Source of the DNA: an uncultured Clostridium sp.
Lineage (GTDB): Bacteria > Bacillota > Clostridia > Lachnospirales > Lachnospiraceae
Length of the DNA stretch: 64,000 nucleotides
Assembly (NCBI GenBank): GCA_900549235.1
Contig: URNT01000007.1
Coordinates: forward strand, 1 to 64,000
Direction: 5' to 3'
Part shown: positions 33,580 to 43,363 of the stretch, in pieces
Position numbering within the stretch: position 1 is the first letter of the stretch
Layout: each line of letters begins with the position of its first letter
Notes under the pieces: model-generated
Seen by the model: the letters and a program-made list of their open reading frames with translations, nothing else
Database searches by the model: none
Told to the model about the DNA's origin: nothing
Position numbers and translations under genes: made by a program

Positions 33580-34521
33580 ATGGCATCAGCCAAGACAATG
33601 AATCCGGGGAAGAAGAAAGCAGGTCTTTTTACAAACCTATACCGGTACAGAGAATACTATATCATGCTGATACCGGGAATTCTGTTCTTTCTGGTATTCT
33701 GCTACGGGCCTATGTACGGCCTGGTGATCGCCTTCCAGGATTACTATCCTTTAAAGGGAATATCCGGAAGTGAATTTGTAGGCTTAAAGCACTTTAAAGC
33801 GTTGTTTTCAAATCCCTTCTTTTTATCTGTGCTGAAAAACACGCTGATCATCAGTGTATACAAGCTTTTGGTCTGCTTCCCGGCGCCGATCTTTCTGTGC
33901 ATTGCCTTGAATGAGATCAAGCACGCAAAATTTAAGAAGTTTGCTCAGTCGGTATCCTATCTGCCCCATTTTATTTCATGGGTTGTAGTATCAGGTATCA
34001 TCATTGAGTTTTTATCCCCTTCCAGGGGCCCTATCAATATCCTGCTTCAGAACCTGGGCTTTGATCCGATTTTCTTTGTGGCAGAGCCAAAGTATTTCAG
34101 AGGCGTTTTAGTTGCATCTGACCTGTGGAAATCCATTGGCTGGGGTTCCATCGTTTACCTGGCAGCCGTAACCTCCATCGATCCGTCCTTATATGAGGCG
34201 GCTGAAATGGACGGTGCCGGAAGAATCAAGAGGATTATCCATATTACCCTTCCGGCTCTGGCTCCCATCATTACAGTGATGCTGATCATGCAGTCCGGTA
34301 AGATCTTAAATGACAGCTTTGAGCAGGTTTACAACTTCCTGACCCCTACGACCTACGAGGTAGGAGACGTGATTTCCACCTTTGTATACCGGATGGGTAT
34401 TCAGAAAATGCAGTACAGCTTTACAACGGCAGTGGATTTATTTAAAAATATCATCTCCTTCGGCCTGGTAATGCTGACAAACTATGTGGCGCGCAAAACC
34501 AATGATTATGCGCTGTGGTAG
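33580..34521 (+). CDS. LplB-type ABC permease
   Basis: A 313-residue permease with six helices (YYIMLIPGILFFLVFCYGPM near residue 25) and the EAA loop SLYEAAEMDGAGRIKRIIHI near residue 205. LplB/YtpP branch of the sugar permeases. Forms the channel with the next protein. No ATPase gene is present in the operon. Confidence 0.93.
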   Translation: MASAKTMNPGKKKAGLFTNLYRYREYYIMLIPGILFFLVFCYGPMYGLVIAFQDYYPLKGISGSEFVGLKHFKALFSNPFFLSVLKNTLIISVYKLLVCFPAPIFLCIALNEIKHAKFKKFAQSVSYLPHFISWVVVSGIIIEFLSPSRGPINILLQNLGFDPIFFVAEPKYFRGVLVASDLWKSIGWGSIVYLAAVTSIDPSLYEAAEMDGAGRIKRIIHITLPALAPIITVMLIMQSGKILNDSFEQVYNFLTPTTYEVGDVISTFVYRMGIQKMQYSFTTAVDLFKNIISFGLVMLTNYVARKTNDYALW

Positions 34522-34532
34522 GAGGATCAGAA

Positions 34533-35420
34533 ATGGAAAACACAGTTAGGAGAAAAAGAAAACGCAGCGGTGAAGACTGGCTGGTGGACATTTTGGCATA
34601 CGGATTTGCAGGGCTTTTGTCCATATCCGTACTGGTGCCCTTTATGCAGGTGATCACCATTTCCATGAGTCCTGCCTCCGTTGTAAACCAGACCGGCTTC
34701 CACTTGATCCCGACTCAGTTTGATTTTTCAGGCTACGAGCAGATTGCCACAGACCCTAATTTCTGGGGAAGCTATTTAAACACTATTATCCGGACCATTG
34801 TGGGAACGGCAAGCGGTGTGCTGGTTACCATGCTGACAGCGTATCCTCTGGCCAGGACAAACCTTCCTTACCGAAGGGGACTGATGATGTTTGTGGTATT
34901 TACCATGTACTTTTCCGGCGGTATGATCCCAAAATATCTGCTGGTTAAGAATCTGGGCCTTACCAATCACTTCCTGGTTTACATTCTTCCGTGTCTGATC
35001 ACCGGCTTTGCCCTGATCATCACCAGAAACTTTTTCATGGGGATCCCTCCGGCTCTGGAGGAATCTGCAAAAATCGACGGAGCCACCAATATGGATGTGC
35101 TGTTTAAGGTGTACCTGCCTTTATCTACACCGGTTGTAGCAACCATTTCCCTGTGGTACTGCGTACAGCACTGGAACGCGTGGATGGATAATATGCTGTA
35201 TGTGACAGACAAGGCAAAATATGTGCTTCAGTATGTGCTTCAGACGATTTTAAGCAATGGACAGACGGCGGATATGGAGGCCATGACAGATATTGTCATT
35301 CACACAGAAACCATGAAGATGGCGGCCCTGGTGCTGTCACTGATACCGATCGTATGTACCTATCCATTCCTGCAGAAATATTTTGTAAAGGGTATGATCG
35401 TAGGCTCTGTAAAGGGCTGA
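34533..35420 (+). CDS. LplC-type ABC permease
   Basis: A protein of 295 residues from ATG 34533, which has GGAGG 7 bases upstream and lies 11 bases after the LplB stop. Six helices and the EAA loop ALEESAKIDGATNMDVLFKV. It ends with QKYFVKGMIVGSVKG, the usual LplC/YtcP ending. Second half of the oligosaccharide importer. Confidence 0.93.
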   Translation: MENTVRRKRKRSGEDWLVDILAYGFAGLLSISVLVPFMQVITISMSPASVVNQTGFHLIPTQFDFSGYEQIATDPNFWGSYLNTIIRTIVGTASGVLVTMLTAYPLARTNLPYRRGLMMFVVFTMYFSGGMIPKYLLVKNLGLTNHFLVYILPCLITGFALIITRNFFMGIPPALEESAKIDGATNMDVLFKVYLPLSTPVVATISLWYCVQHWNAWMDNMLYVTDKAKYVLQYVLQTILSNGQTADMEAMTDIVIHTETMKMAALVLSLIPIVCTYPFLQKYFVKGMIVGSVKG

Positions 35421-35451
35421 TTAAAAAAGGGAAAGAGCAAAAACAGATCAG

Positions 35452-35487
35452 CTGCCGGCATACGCCTTACACAGGCGGAACCGGCAG
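35452..35487 (+). other. Hairpin between importer and lyase genes
   Basis: CTGCCGG (35452-35458) pairs with CCGGCAG (35481-35487), with CGCC/GGCG inside. There is no T tract, so it may act as an mRNA stability boundary rather than a terminator. Confidence 0.5.
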
Positions 35488-35516
35488 TCTGAATCATGAG
35501 GGAAAGGAAACCACAT

Positions 35517-37925
35517 ATGAAACAGAAACAGAAACAGAAGCGGAGAGTGGCAGGGATTCTGGCTGCTGCCATGATCCTTTCATTTGCCGGCGTAAGCTAC
35601 GGGGATGTGCCTGCCGGAGCTTCAGACGGCGTTTTGGAATCAGACCAGAGAAAGGTGCTTCCCGCAAGCTTTGGGATGCCCTATACATTTCCAACGAAGG
35701 GACAGCACCCCAGAGTGCTGTTTACAGAAAATGACCTTCCGGCTATCCGTGCCAATATGACAGGACCTGACGGCGTAAACGCTATGCGTGAGTTTCAGAA
35801 GCTTCTGGAACAGGAGGTAGACGGTATTCTGCCTGAAACCTACAAAGGGGCAGCAAACCTGGATTACAATGTGTTTGCGGTAATCGAGGCCTATGCCTTT
35901 GACTACGTGGTAAACGGCAATATAGAACATGGAAAGAAAGCGGTAGAGGCCACCAGAAATGTGGTAAATACCTTTAAATACAACCCGAAAGCGGCGGATG
36001 TGGTAAGAGAAAAGGGCTCTACCATCTATCTGTCAGCCATTGTATATGACTGGTGTTATCCTCTTATGAGTCAGGAGGATAAGAGCCTGTTTGTAGAAAA
36101 AGCGGAGACACTGGCGGCAACCATCACCGGTATGGGCGGCTGGCCTATGACTGAGGTGTATTCGGTAAATGGACATAATGAGGAGACCCATATCAAAAGA
36201 GATCTCCTGTCCCTGTCTATTGCCTGCTATGATGAGTATCCGGATATGTACAACCTGGTGGGCGGCTATGTGATGAACGGCCTGGCGCCTACGAAAAACT
36301 GGTGGTACCGCTCCGGCACCTTCCATCAGGGCCTGGGATATAATCCCCTTCGTTTTGCCTGCGACCTGTCCAGCTATTTCCTGATCTACCGTATGAACGG
36401 TACAAAGATATTCAGTGATGATATGGGAATGGTGCCCTATATGGAGGTATACAATCAGAGGCCGGACGGACGTTCCTTCCCTGAGGGAGATACCAATGGC
36501 GATTCCCTGGTAGCTAAGATTCCTACCTGGACAAGAGGCGATATGCCCCACCTTTTGTATGCATCCTCTATATGGGATGACGGCTACCTGAAGTCAGAGT
36601 TTGAGCGGTGCAGCAAGGGATACAATTTCTTCTCCTATAAGAGCTTCCATCCTCTTCTTACGCCGGTTCATTTTCTCATTGTTAATGACCCGTTTGTGGA
36701 GCCAAAGCCAAGAACGGAGCTTCCGCTTACCAGGCTTTACGGTTCGCCAGTGGGAATGATGATGGCGAGGACCGGATTTAACGAAGGAGTGGAACAGCCG
36801 GATATGCTGGTATGGGCCAAGATCGGCGAGACCTATGCGGGAAATCATGCCCATCTGGACTCCGGAAGCTTCCAGATCTATTATAAGGGACAGCTTGCAT
36901 GGGATAATGGACGCTATGACAGCTTTGGAAGTGCCCATGATGCCAACTACGCAAAGGAAACCATTGCCCACAACTCCCTTCTGATCTATGACCCTGATGA
37001 GGAAATGGTAAGCGAGACAACCATTCCAAAGCCAAGAAATTCCGGCGGTCAGAGAAGGCCCGGAAAGGCGGCCTTAAGCCTTGAGGATCTTTCGGGTGAG
37101 GATAATCACAAGGCAGACCTGCTGGCTATGGAATACGGCGAGGATCCTATAAATCCGGAGTATTCCTATATAAGTGGTGACCTGGCTCCTGGATATTCAG
37201 ACAAGGTTTCTGAGGTAAGGCGTTCCATGCTCTTTATGCCCACAGGAATCGAGGATAAGCCGGGCGTGTTTGTAGTAATGGACAAGATTACGGCAAAGGA
37301 TCCTTCATTTAAGAAAACCTTCCTTCTTCACTCTCTTCAGGCCCCTGAGGTAAAGGATAATGTGACGGTGATTAAGCGTGACCAGATCGGTTATAACGGA
37401 AAGCTGACCAACCAGACCCTGTATCCGAAGAATCCTGAAATTACAACCATAGGGGGACCGGAGCGTCAGAACTGGGTAGTAGACAGGAATTATCCGCCGG
37501 TAGGAGGAAAATATTACAGCAATTATGACAGCGCCGCCAGCTCAGAACATGGCTGGGGACGTGTGGAGATCAGTCCGTCTCTGCCCTCTAATACCGATTA
37601 TTTCCTGAATGTTATGTACGCTTCCGACGCGGACGATCCAAGCCCGGTAGAGGAGGCAGTGCTGATCGAGACAGAGGATATGCTGGGAGCAAGGATCTTT
37701 GACCGTGTAACTCTCTTTGCCAAGGACAAGGAGCGTCTTACAAAAGAAGTAACCGTTACGATTCCGGGAGAAGGCCAGATCGGAGCGGCTGTTGCGGGAA
37801 TTGCCGCTGGAGAGTGGGAGATCATCGGAGAAAACGGTGAAACTCAGACAAAAACCGCGAAAGAAGAAGGCGGTATCATCTATTTCACAGGGCAGGCGGG
37901 AACCTACCATCTGCGGATGAAATAG
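35517..37925 (+). CDS. Secreted heparinase II-like polysaccharide lyase
   Basis: A protein of 802 residues from ATG 35517 (GGAAAGG upstream). Signal peptide about residues 1-28 (KQKQKRRVAGILAAAMILSF). The alpha-toroid has NGHNEETHIKRDLLSLSI, with a His/Glu pair where heparinase II has its catalytic His202/Glu205, and HQGLGYNPLRFACDLSSYF with a Tyr at the general-base position. The beta-sandwich contains GNHAHLDSGSFQIYYKG and YAKETIAHNSLLIYD. It would cut heparan-sulfate-like chains outside the cell, feeding the LplABC importer. No cell-wall anchor is seen; it may be held by the wall-binding neighbours or released. Confidence 0.85.
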   Translation: MKQKQKQKRRVAGILAAAMILSFAGVSYGDVPAGASDGVLESDQRKVLPASFGMPYTFPTKGQHPRVLFTENDLPAIRANMTGPDGVNAMREFQKLLEQEVDGILPETYKGAANLDYNVFAVIEAYAFDYVVNGNIEHGKKAVEATRNVVNTFKYNPKAADVVREKGSTIYLSAIVYDWCYPLMSQEDKSLFVEKAETLAATITGMGGWPMTEVYSVNGHNEETHIKRDLLSLSIACYDEYPDMYNLVGGYVMNGLAPTKNWWYRSGTFHQGLGYNPLRFACDLSSYFLIYRMNGTKIFSDDMGMVPYMEVYNQRPDGRSFPEGDTNGDSLVAKIPTWTRGDMPHLLYASSIWDDGYLKSEFERCSKGYNFFSYKSFHPLLTPVHFLIVNDPFVEPKPRTELPLTRLYGSPVGMMMARTGFNEGVEQPDMLVWAKIGETYAGNHAHLDSGSFQIYYKGQLAWDNGRYDSFGSAHDANYAKETIAHNSLLIYDPDEEMVSETTIPKPRNSGGQRRPGKAALSLEDLSGEDNHKADLLAMEYGEDPINPEYSYISGDLAPGYSDKVSEVRRSMLFMPTGIEDKPGVFVVMDKITAKDPSFKKTFLLHSLQAPEVKDNVTVIKRDQIGYNGKLTNQTLYPKNPEITTIGGPERQNWVVDRNYPPVGGKYYSNYDSAASSEHGWGRVEISPSLPSNTDYFLNVMYASDADDPSPVEEAVLIETEDMLGARIFDRVTLFAKDKERLTKEVTVTIPGEGQIGAAVAGIAAGEWEIIGENGETQTKTAKEEGGIIYFTGQAGTYHLRMK

Positions 37926-37954
37926 TAAATATATTGGGAATGAGGGAAACGTCC

Positions 37955-39718
37955 ATGAAGAAGCAGATAAAATTTGTGGCTGTTTTGTCTACAGCGGCCT
38001 TGTTATCCCTGTATGGAGCTGCGGCTTCCTTTGGAGCCGAGGGCTGGGCACAGGAAAATGGAAGCTGGGTCTACTATGACAGGGCAGGAGAGCGGGTAAC
38101 AGAGGACTGGATCCAGGATAATGAGAGATGGTTCTGGTTAGATGAAAACGGAGAAATGGCCGCAGACGGATTAAGGCAGATCCGGGATGAATATTATTAT
38201 TTCCGCGGGGACGGATCGATGGTCAGCGGAGAATGGGTAGCAGTACCCAACGAATACGCCGGCATGGAGGACGAGCCGGAGAACTACTGGTATTATTTCC
38301 AGGAAAACGGAAAAGCCATGAGGCGGCCCTCAGGGGCCTCCTCCGGCTCCCTTAAGGCTAAGACCATAGATGGAAAGAAATATGCCTTTGATACAGAGGG
38401 ACGGATGCTTTACGGCTGGGTAGCCGAGGGAGAGCGCCAGACTGGGGAAGATGCCTGGGAGAACAGCGACTACTACTTTGGAGATGAAAACGACGGAGCT
38501 ATGAAGCAGGGCTGGATGCGGCTGCGGATCCAGGCAGAGGATGTGGAGGATGACCAGCCGGGAGCCGGTTTCTGGGAAGAGGAGCAGGACAGGTGGTTTT
38601 ACTTTAACGCCAATGGAAAGAAGATCCGGGGAAAGGAAAATGACTGTAAATATCAGACCATTAACGGCAATAAATACGGCTTTGATGAGTACGGCCGTAT
38701 GATCGCCACCTGGTATGCGGATCCCGAGATTTTAACCCTTGCCACCTCACGGTCTGAGGCGGGAGAAGGAAGGCTCTACCAGGGTCAGGAGGAATACTCC
38801 AGACAGTTTATGTATTTTGGAACACCTGAGGCGGGAGCCAGATACGCCAACGGCTGGTTTAAGGCAAGACCCAGCGAGTACCTGATGAAATCCAAATACG
38901 ATGACGGGGAAATGTATAACTATTATGCAGACGGAGACGGAAACATCTGTGTAAATGAGATTAAAACCATTGACGGAGAAAAATATGCCTTCGACAATGC
39001 GGGAAGACAGCTTAATGGCATGGTATGTGTAAAAATGGATGAAGGATCCTCCAACCAGTTTGAATACAGCTTCTATTCTGATGCCTCTGTCCGCGCAGGC
39101 AGAGGCCCCTACTCAGATGAAGCAGAGTTCCATGATCTGATGGAAACCTACGCGGAGGATTTTGCGTCTCATTCCATGCGGTTATATCTGTTTAACGGCC
39201 CCAGCGGCTCCATGCTTACAGGAAAGCAGAAGGTACAGCTTGGAAAATCCGGAGAATTTTATGAGTTTATGTTTGAGACTGGCGGCCGCTTTAAGGGAGC
39301 CGGCGTCTGCGGGGAAAAGGACGGACGTCTTTATCAGGCGGGAATGCTCCTGAAGCCGGAGGAAGGAGAAAAATACGCCATTTTCAAAGAAACCTTTGAA
39401 ACACTGCCTGAAGATGCCACCGAAGAGGAGCGGACGGACTTTGAAAACCGGGATACAGACGGCGACGGAAAGATAGAGGGCGCTCTTGTGAAGGTTCCGG
39501 TAGAGGAATTTATCTCAGAGGTGTGCAATTCCGGTATCTATGATGAGAAGGAAGAAGAAACCGTATGGACGGTGCGTTATGATCCGCCGGGCGTAACCTA
39601 TTATCTGGTAGGACAAAACGGGGATATTGTAAAGAATAAGAAAAGTGCGGCAGATGTAGACGGCTATGAGTTTTATGTGAAGAACAAGAAGATCTGCAGC
39701 ATTACAGTAGAAGAGTAG
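37955..39718 (+). CDS. Secreted cell-wall-binding repeat protein
   Basis: A protein of 587 residues from ATG 37955 with a signal peptide (QIKFVAVLSTAALLSLYGAA). Residues 30-110 and scattered later segments are choline/cell-wall-binding-type repeats (WAQENGSWVYYDRAGERV, WIQDNERWFWLDENGEMA). Three related blocks recur: KTIDGKKYAFDTEGRMLYGW, QTINGNKYGFDEYGRMIATW and KTIDGEKYAFDNAGRQLNG, alternating with unfamiliar acidic segments. No catalytic domain is recognised. It follows the secreted lyase by 29 bases and is probably co-transcribed. It may bind the cell wall or glycans and present substrate. Confidence 0.8.
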   Translation: MKKQIKFVAVLSTAALLSLYGAAASFGAEGWAQENGSWVYYDRAGERVTEDWIQDNERWFWLDENGEMAADGLRQIRDEYYYFRGDGSMVSGEWVAVPNEYAGMEDEPENYWYYFQENGKAMRRPSGASSGSLKAKTIDGKKYAFDTEGRMLYGWVAEGERQTGEDAWENSDYYFGDENDGAMKQGWMRLRIQAEDVEDDQPGAGFWEEEQDRWFYFNANGKKIRGKENDCKYQTINGNKYGFDEYGRMIATWYADPEILTLATSRSEAGEGRLYQGQEEYSRQFMYFGTPEAGARYANGWFKARPSEYLMKSKYDDGEMYNYYADGDGNICVNEIKTIDGEKYAFDNAGRQLNGMVCVKMDEGSSNQFEYSFYSDASVRAGRGPYSDEAEFHDLMETYAEDFASHSMRLYLFNGPSGSMLTGKQKVQLGKSGEFYEFMFETGGRFKGAGVCGEKDGRLYQAGMLLKPEEGEKYAIFKETFETLPEDATEEERTDFENRDTDGDGKIEGALVKVPVEEFISEVCNSGIYDEKEEETVWTVRYDPPGVTYYLVGQNGDIVKNKKSAADVDGYEFYVKNKKICSITVEE

Positions 39719-39743
39719 CAGGAGAAGGAAAGGAAAGCAGGGC

Positions 39744-42700
39744 ATGAAACGGCAGGCAAAGCAGGGAATGGCAGCAGTGCTGTCAGCGGCAGTGGTTTTC
39801 TCGGCCATGGGAACAGAGAGGCTGTACGCGGCTGAACAGGATGATTCTGTGAAGACCATTATCAGTTTTGAAGAACTGAGCGAAAAATATGCGTCTCAGG
39901 AGCTTAAGGCAGGAGCGGATGAGGATGACATCCGCTTCCCCTCAGGCATCTGGGCCAATGTAACGGAGGAAACAGCAGAGGATGAGGACGGGACTCCGTC
40001 TAATGCAGAGAGAGCAGAGGAGCTTTCCGATGCAACTCCCTCCACTCCTTCCAGGGCAGAAGACCGCAGGGAAGATAAGAAAATCCGGGAAAAAAGCGGC
40101 AGAAGGAAGATCCGGGATATTGAGTGGGAGTTAAATCTCATGGAAAGCACCGAGATGGAGTTTGACTCGGAAGTACCGGGAACCTATGTGTACGAGCCCG
40201 TGATTCCTGAGGGATATGAATGGGACGTAGACCTTGAACGGCCTCAGATCCGGGTGACGGTGCAGGAGAAGGAAGGAACGGTTACGGTTACGGACGCGGA
40301 GGGGCTGAAGGAAGCGCTGCAAAAACAGGAAGATAAAACGACTCTGATCCTCCTGGAAGCAGATATTACTCTGGAAGATGCAATAGAGCTTAAAAGTAAT
40401 AAAATAGTAGAGGTTCCCGAAGGAAAGAACCTGACAGTAACTGGCAGTATCAAAACCGGGAAAGCCAGAATCACTTTCATAGGAGACGGAACTGTCCTGG
40501 CAGATGGAAAAGAAAACTGTCTCAATGGCAAGATCTATTTGGGAGAAGAAAAAAACGCAAATGGTGCCCATATGCGCCTGGAAGGAGAAGCAGAGGCAGT
40601 CTGCGAGAATGAGATCATAGTCAGAGAAGGAGGCAGGCTTACTTCCGCTTCATCCAAAGGAATCCGAGTATCTGCAAAGAAGACTCTGAAAATAGAAGAA
40701 GGCGGCATTCTTTCCGGGGAAGCAGGCGGTGTGATCCGACTGGAAAAAGACGCTAAGGTATCTGGTGCCGCAGACCTCTTCACCGATCAGGAAATCCTCC
40801 TTGAGGAAGACGGCGTAGTAACCGTAAAAGCCGCCGATGCGGCAGCTTCCTCAGACAGCCTCACCGCCGGAACCTATGTATGGGATGATGAAACCAATTC
40901 TTTTGCAAAAGAAAAACCAGAAACTCCAGAAACTGGAATTACTACAGCGGAGGAGTTAAAAGAAGCGCTGCAAAAACAGGAATCGAAACCGACTCCGATC
41001 CTCCTGGGAGCAGATATTACTCTGGAAAATGCAGTGGAGCTTACAAGTAATAAAATAGTAGAGGTTCCCGAAGGAAAAACGCTGACAGTAACTGGCAGTA
41101 TCAAAACCGGGAAAGCCAGAATCACTTTCATAGGAGACGGAACCGTCCTGGCAAATGGCAAAGAAGACTGTCTCAATGGCAAGATCTATTTGGGAGAAGA
41201 TAAAAAAGCAAATGGTGTCCATATGCGCCTGGAAGGAGAAGCAGAGGCAGTATGCGAGAATGAGATCATAGTCAGAAAAGGGGGGGAACTTACTTCTGCT
41301 TCATCAAAAGGAATCCAAGTATCTGAAAAGAGGATCCTGAACATAGAAGAAGGCGGCACTCTTTCCGGAGAAGCAGGCGGTGTAATCCGACTGGAAAAGG
41401 ACGCTAAGGTGTCCGGCGCCGCAGGCCTTTTCACCGATCAGGGAATCCGCCTTGAGGAAGACGGTGAAGTAACCGTAAAAGCTGCCGGCGAAGCAGTCTC
41501 CTCAGACAGCCTCACTGCCGGAACCTATGTATGGGATGATGAAACAAGGTCTTTCACAAAAGAAAAAGAAGCTCCTCTCCCGGAAACCGGACTGAACAAC
41601 GGTGTTTTAATTCTTTCGGAGCAGAAAAAGGGCGATAGCGCTCAGGGCTGGGACTGGGATCCTGGTGAAAATCTGGGTATGCTGAATCTGAACCAACGTT
41701 TCGTTGGAAACAAGCAGCTTGTATTTGTCGGGGATAAGCCAGCTGCCATCAAGCTGAATGGAAATATTATCCTTACGCCAGAGGCGGGAGAAGCAGCCAT
41801 CCTTTCATCATCCGACCTTACTCTCCGGGCGGATAACGAGTACAGCCTGAAGGCCGGAGGCCAGATCCAGGCTGATGGAGCTGTGACTGTTATCAATAAA
41901 ACCATCCTTGAGGTAGAAGCATCCTCCGAAGAAGCAGCCTTTGAAAGCAAAAAGGATATTACGATAAAGAATGACGGATCAGTTACGGTGAATAACAGCG
42001 GTTCCGGTGCAGCCTTAAAGGCAGGCGGAAGCATTGTTATAAAAGATAATGTCATCGCTTACTTAACAGCCGAAAGCGCAAATGCCGCTGTAGAGGCCGG
42101 ATCTAGTGTGAGCCTGGGGGGAACGCCCGCCGTTACTATGATCAATCAGGGAACTGGCCCCGCTGTGAATAAGGCTCCGGGACTTGGATCCTACAGCAAA
42201 GAAGTAAGAGTCAGCGCCAGCCTGAGTCCGGAAGGAAGGCCGGGAGAAGAATACAGCCCGGAGAATATCGGCTCCTACCGTTATCTGAAGATCCGCGAGT
42301 GGATCAAAATAGAGGAGGATACAACTCCCGAAGAGCTGGATCAGATGATCGATGGGATCCTCCCAGATGATTTTGATGCGATCAATGACGCAGCCGCCTT
42401 CATCCATAGCATGAGTCCTGAAGAAAAGGCTGCTCTCAGCCAGGATACGATCAGAGCGTTAGACGAGCTCATTCAGGAATCCACAGGAATTACGCCTGTA
42501 ACGGATATTAGAATTGCAGATGGGGTTGAGATCCAGCCTGATAAGCAGATCCAGGATGTAAAGATTTACGGCGCCCTGTTAGCAGCCGGACTGGATGCAG
42601 ACGATATAGGCAGAGAAGTACAGCTCCACGTCACCTTAAAAGAGCCGGGAGAAGGGGAGTCAGCCGTATTTGAGTGCTTCCTGACCGTAGACGGAGCCAG

Positions 42701-43316
42701 CCAGCAGACAGGGGAACGCAAAGCAGAGTTTATGCTTCCTGTCACCTTGAAAGCAGAGCTCCCGCCTGAGTATTTCCCTCTGACTGAGGATCAGATCCAT
42801 CAGACAGGTGAAGGAATTGACAGGTGGCTGGATTTTGAGTATGACGGCAAAGATAATACAGCTCAGTTCCAGACAGACAGCCTTTCTGTATTCAGCCTGG
42901 TAAGAAAAGGAAAGCCCATGAATCCGGGCGGAGGAAGCAGCGGAGGAGGCGGAAGCAGCAGCGGTGGAAGCGGCGGCGGAGGCGGTTCAAAGGCCTCTTC
43001 AGGCGGACCGGGCATTCGCGTGACAGAGCCTCAGGGAAGCTGGATCCAGGATCAGACAGGCTGGTGGTACCGGTATACAGACGGTTCCTATCCAAAGGAC
43101 GGCTGGTGCCAGCTGGAATACGCCGGACAGACCAGATGGTACTGTTTTGATAAAAATGGCTATATGCTTACCGGTTGGATTTTAAGCGGTGAAAAATGGT
43201 ATTATCTGAATGAGGTATCCGATGGAAGCAAGGGAGCGATGCTTACAGATACCTGGGTCGGTGCCTATTATGTAAATAAAGACGGTGTCTGGGAAGAAGG
43301 AAGAAAAAAACAGTAA
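39744..43316 (+). CDS. Large surface protein, tandem 207-residue repeats and wall-binding tail
   Basis: A 1190-residue protein. Signal peptide at 1-30; Ser/Thr/Glu-rich segment to residue 130; two nearly identical 207-residue modules (residues 185-391 and 402-608) rich in short beta-strands (KARITFIGDGTVLA, EIIVREGGRLTSAS, GGVIRLEKDAKVSGAA), consistent with a parallel beta-helix. A third beta-rich part follows (620-830), then about 200 residues with EELDQMIDGILPDDFDAI, a Gly/Ser linker near 1060-1080, and C-terminal cell-wall-binding repeats (GSWIQDQTGWWYRYTDGSYP, TRWYCFDKNGYMLTGW). No known enzyme domain. A wall-attached adhesin or glycan binder is plausible. Confidence 0.78.
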   Translation: MKRQAKQGMAAVLSAAVVFSAMGTERLYAAEQDDSVKTIISFEELSEKYASQELKAGADEDDIRFPSGIWANVTEETAEDEDGTPSNAERAEELSDATPSTPSRAEDRREDKKIREKSGRRKIRDIEWELNLMESTEMEFDSEVPGTYVYEPVIPEGYEWDVDLERPQIRVTVQEKEGTVTVTDAEGLKEALQKQEDKTTLILLEADITLEDAIELKSNKIVEVPEGKNLTVTGSIKTGKARITFIGDGTVLADGKENCLNGKIYLGEEKNANGAHMRLEGEAEAVCENEIIVREGGRLTSASSKGIRVSAKKTLKIEEGGILSGEAGGVIRLEKDAKVSGAADLFTDQEILLEEDGVVTVKAADAAASSDSLTAGTYVWDDETNSFAKEKPETPETGITTAEELKEALQKQESKPTPILLGADITLENAVELTSNKIVEVPEGKTLTVTGSIKTGKARITFIGDGTVLANGKEDCLNGKIYLGEDKKANGVHMRLEGEAEAVCENEIIVRKGGELTSASSKGIQVSEKRILNIEEGGTLSGEAGGVIRLEKDAKVSGAAGLFTDQGIRLEEDGEVTVKAAGEAVSSDSLTAGTYVWDDETRSFTKEKEAPLPETGLNNGVLILSEQKKGDSAQGWDWDPGENLGMLNLNQRFVGNKQLVFVGDKPAAIKLNGNIILTPEAGEAAILSSSDLTLRADNEYSLKAGGQIQADGAVTVINKTILEVEASSEEAAFESKKDITIKNDGSVTVNNSGSGAALKAGGSIVIKDNVIAYLTAESANAAVEAGSSVSLGGTPAVTMINQGTGPAVNKAPGLGSYSKEVRVSASLSPEGRPGEEYSPENIGSYRYLKIREWIKIEEDTTPEELDQMIDGILPDDFDAINDAAAFIHSMSPEEKAALSQDTIRALDELIQESTGITPVTDIRIADGVEIQPDKQIQDVKIYGALLAAGLDADDIGREVQLHVTLKEPGEGESAVFECFLTVDGASQQTGERKAEFMLPVTLKAELPPEYFPLTEDQIHQTGEGIDRWLDFEYDGKDNTAQFQTDSLSVFSLVRKGKPMNPGGGSSGGGGSSSGGSGGGGGSKASSGGPGIRVTEPQGSWIQDQTGWWYRYTDGSYPKDGWCQLEYAGQTRWYCFDKNGYMLTGWILSGEKWYYLNEVSDGSKGAMLTDTWVGAYYVNKDGVWEEGRKKQ
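40296..40916 (+). repeat. First copy of a 621-bp tandem coding repeat
   Basis: Starts at GAGGGGCTGAAGGAAGCGCTG and ends with the codons of FAKEK. Copy two starts exactly 651 bases later. Long stretches are identical at the DNA level (for example around 40437-40496 and 41088-41147), so the duplication is recent or kept similar by gene conversion. Confidence 0.85.
40947..41567 (+). repeat. Second copy of the 621-bp tandem coding repeat
   Basis: In frame with copy one and separated from it by 30 bases coding for a Pro/Glu/Thr linker. Differences are mostly single substitutions with no frameshift. Confidence 0.85.
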
Positions 43317-43328
43317 GCCGTTAAAGCG

Positions 43329-43362
43329 GCAGCCCCCGCAGGAATCCTGCGGGGGCTGCTGC
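43329..43362. terminator. Strong bidirectional terminator, surface protein / AraC
   Basis: GCAGCCCCCGCAGGA (43329-43343) is complementary to 43345-43359, a 13- to 15-base GC-rich stem followed by TGCTTTAT. It closes both convergent transcription units. Confidence 0.85.
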
Positions 43363-43363
43363 T

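Noticed and set aside
42915..43005. Repetitive GGAGGC/GGCAGC stretch resembling a DNA repeat element
   Set aside because: It simply encodes the Gly/Ser linker of the surface protein.
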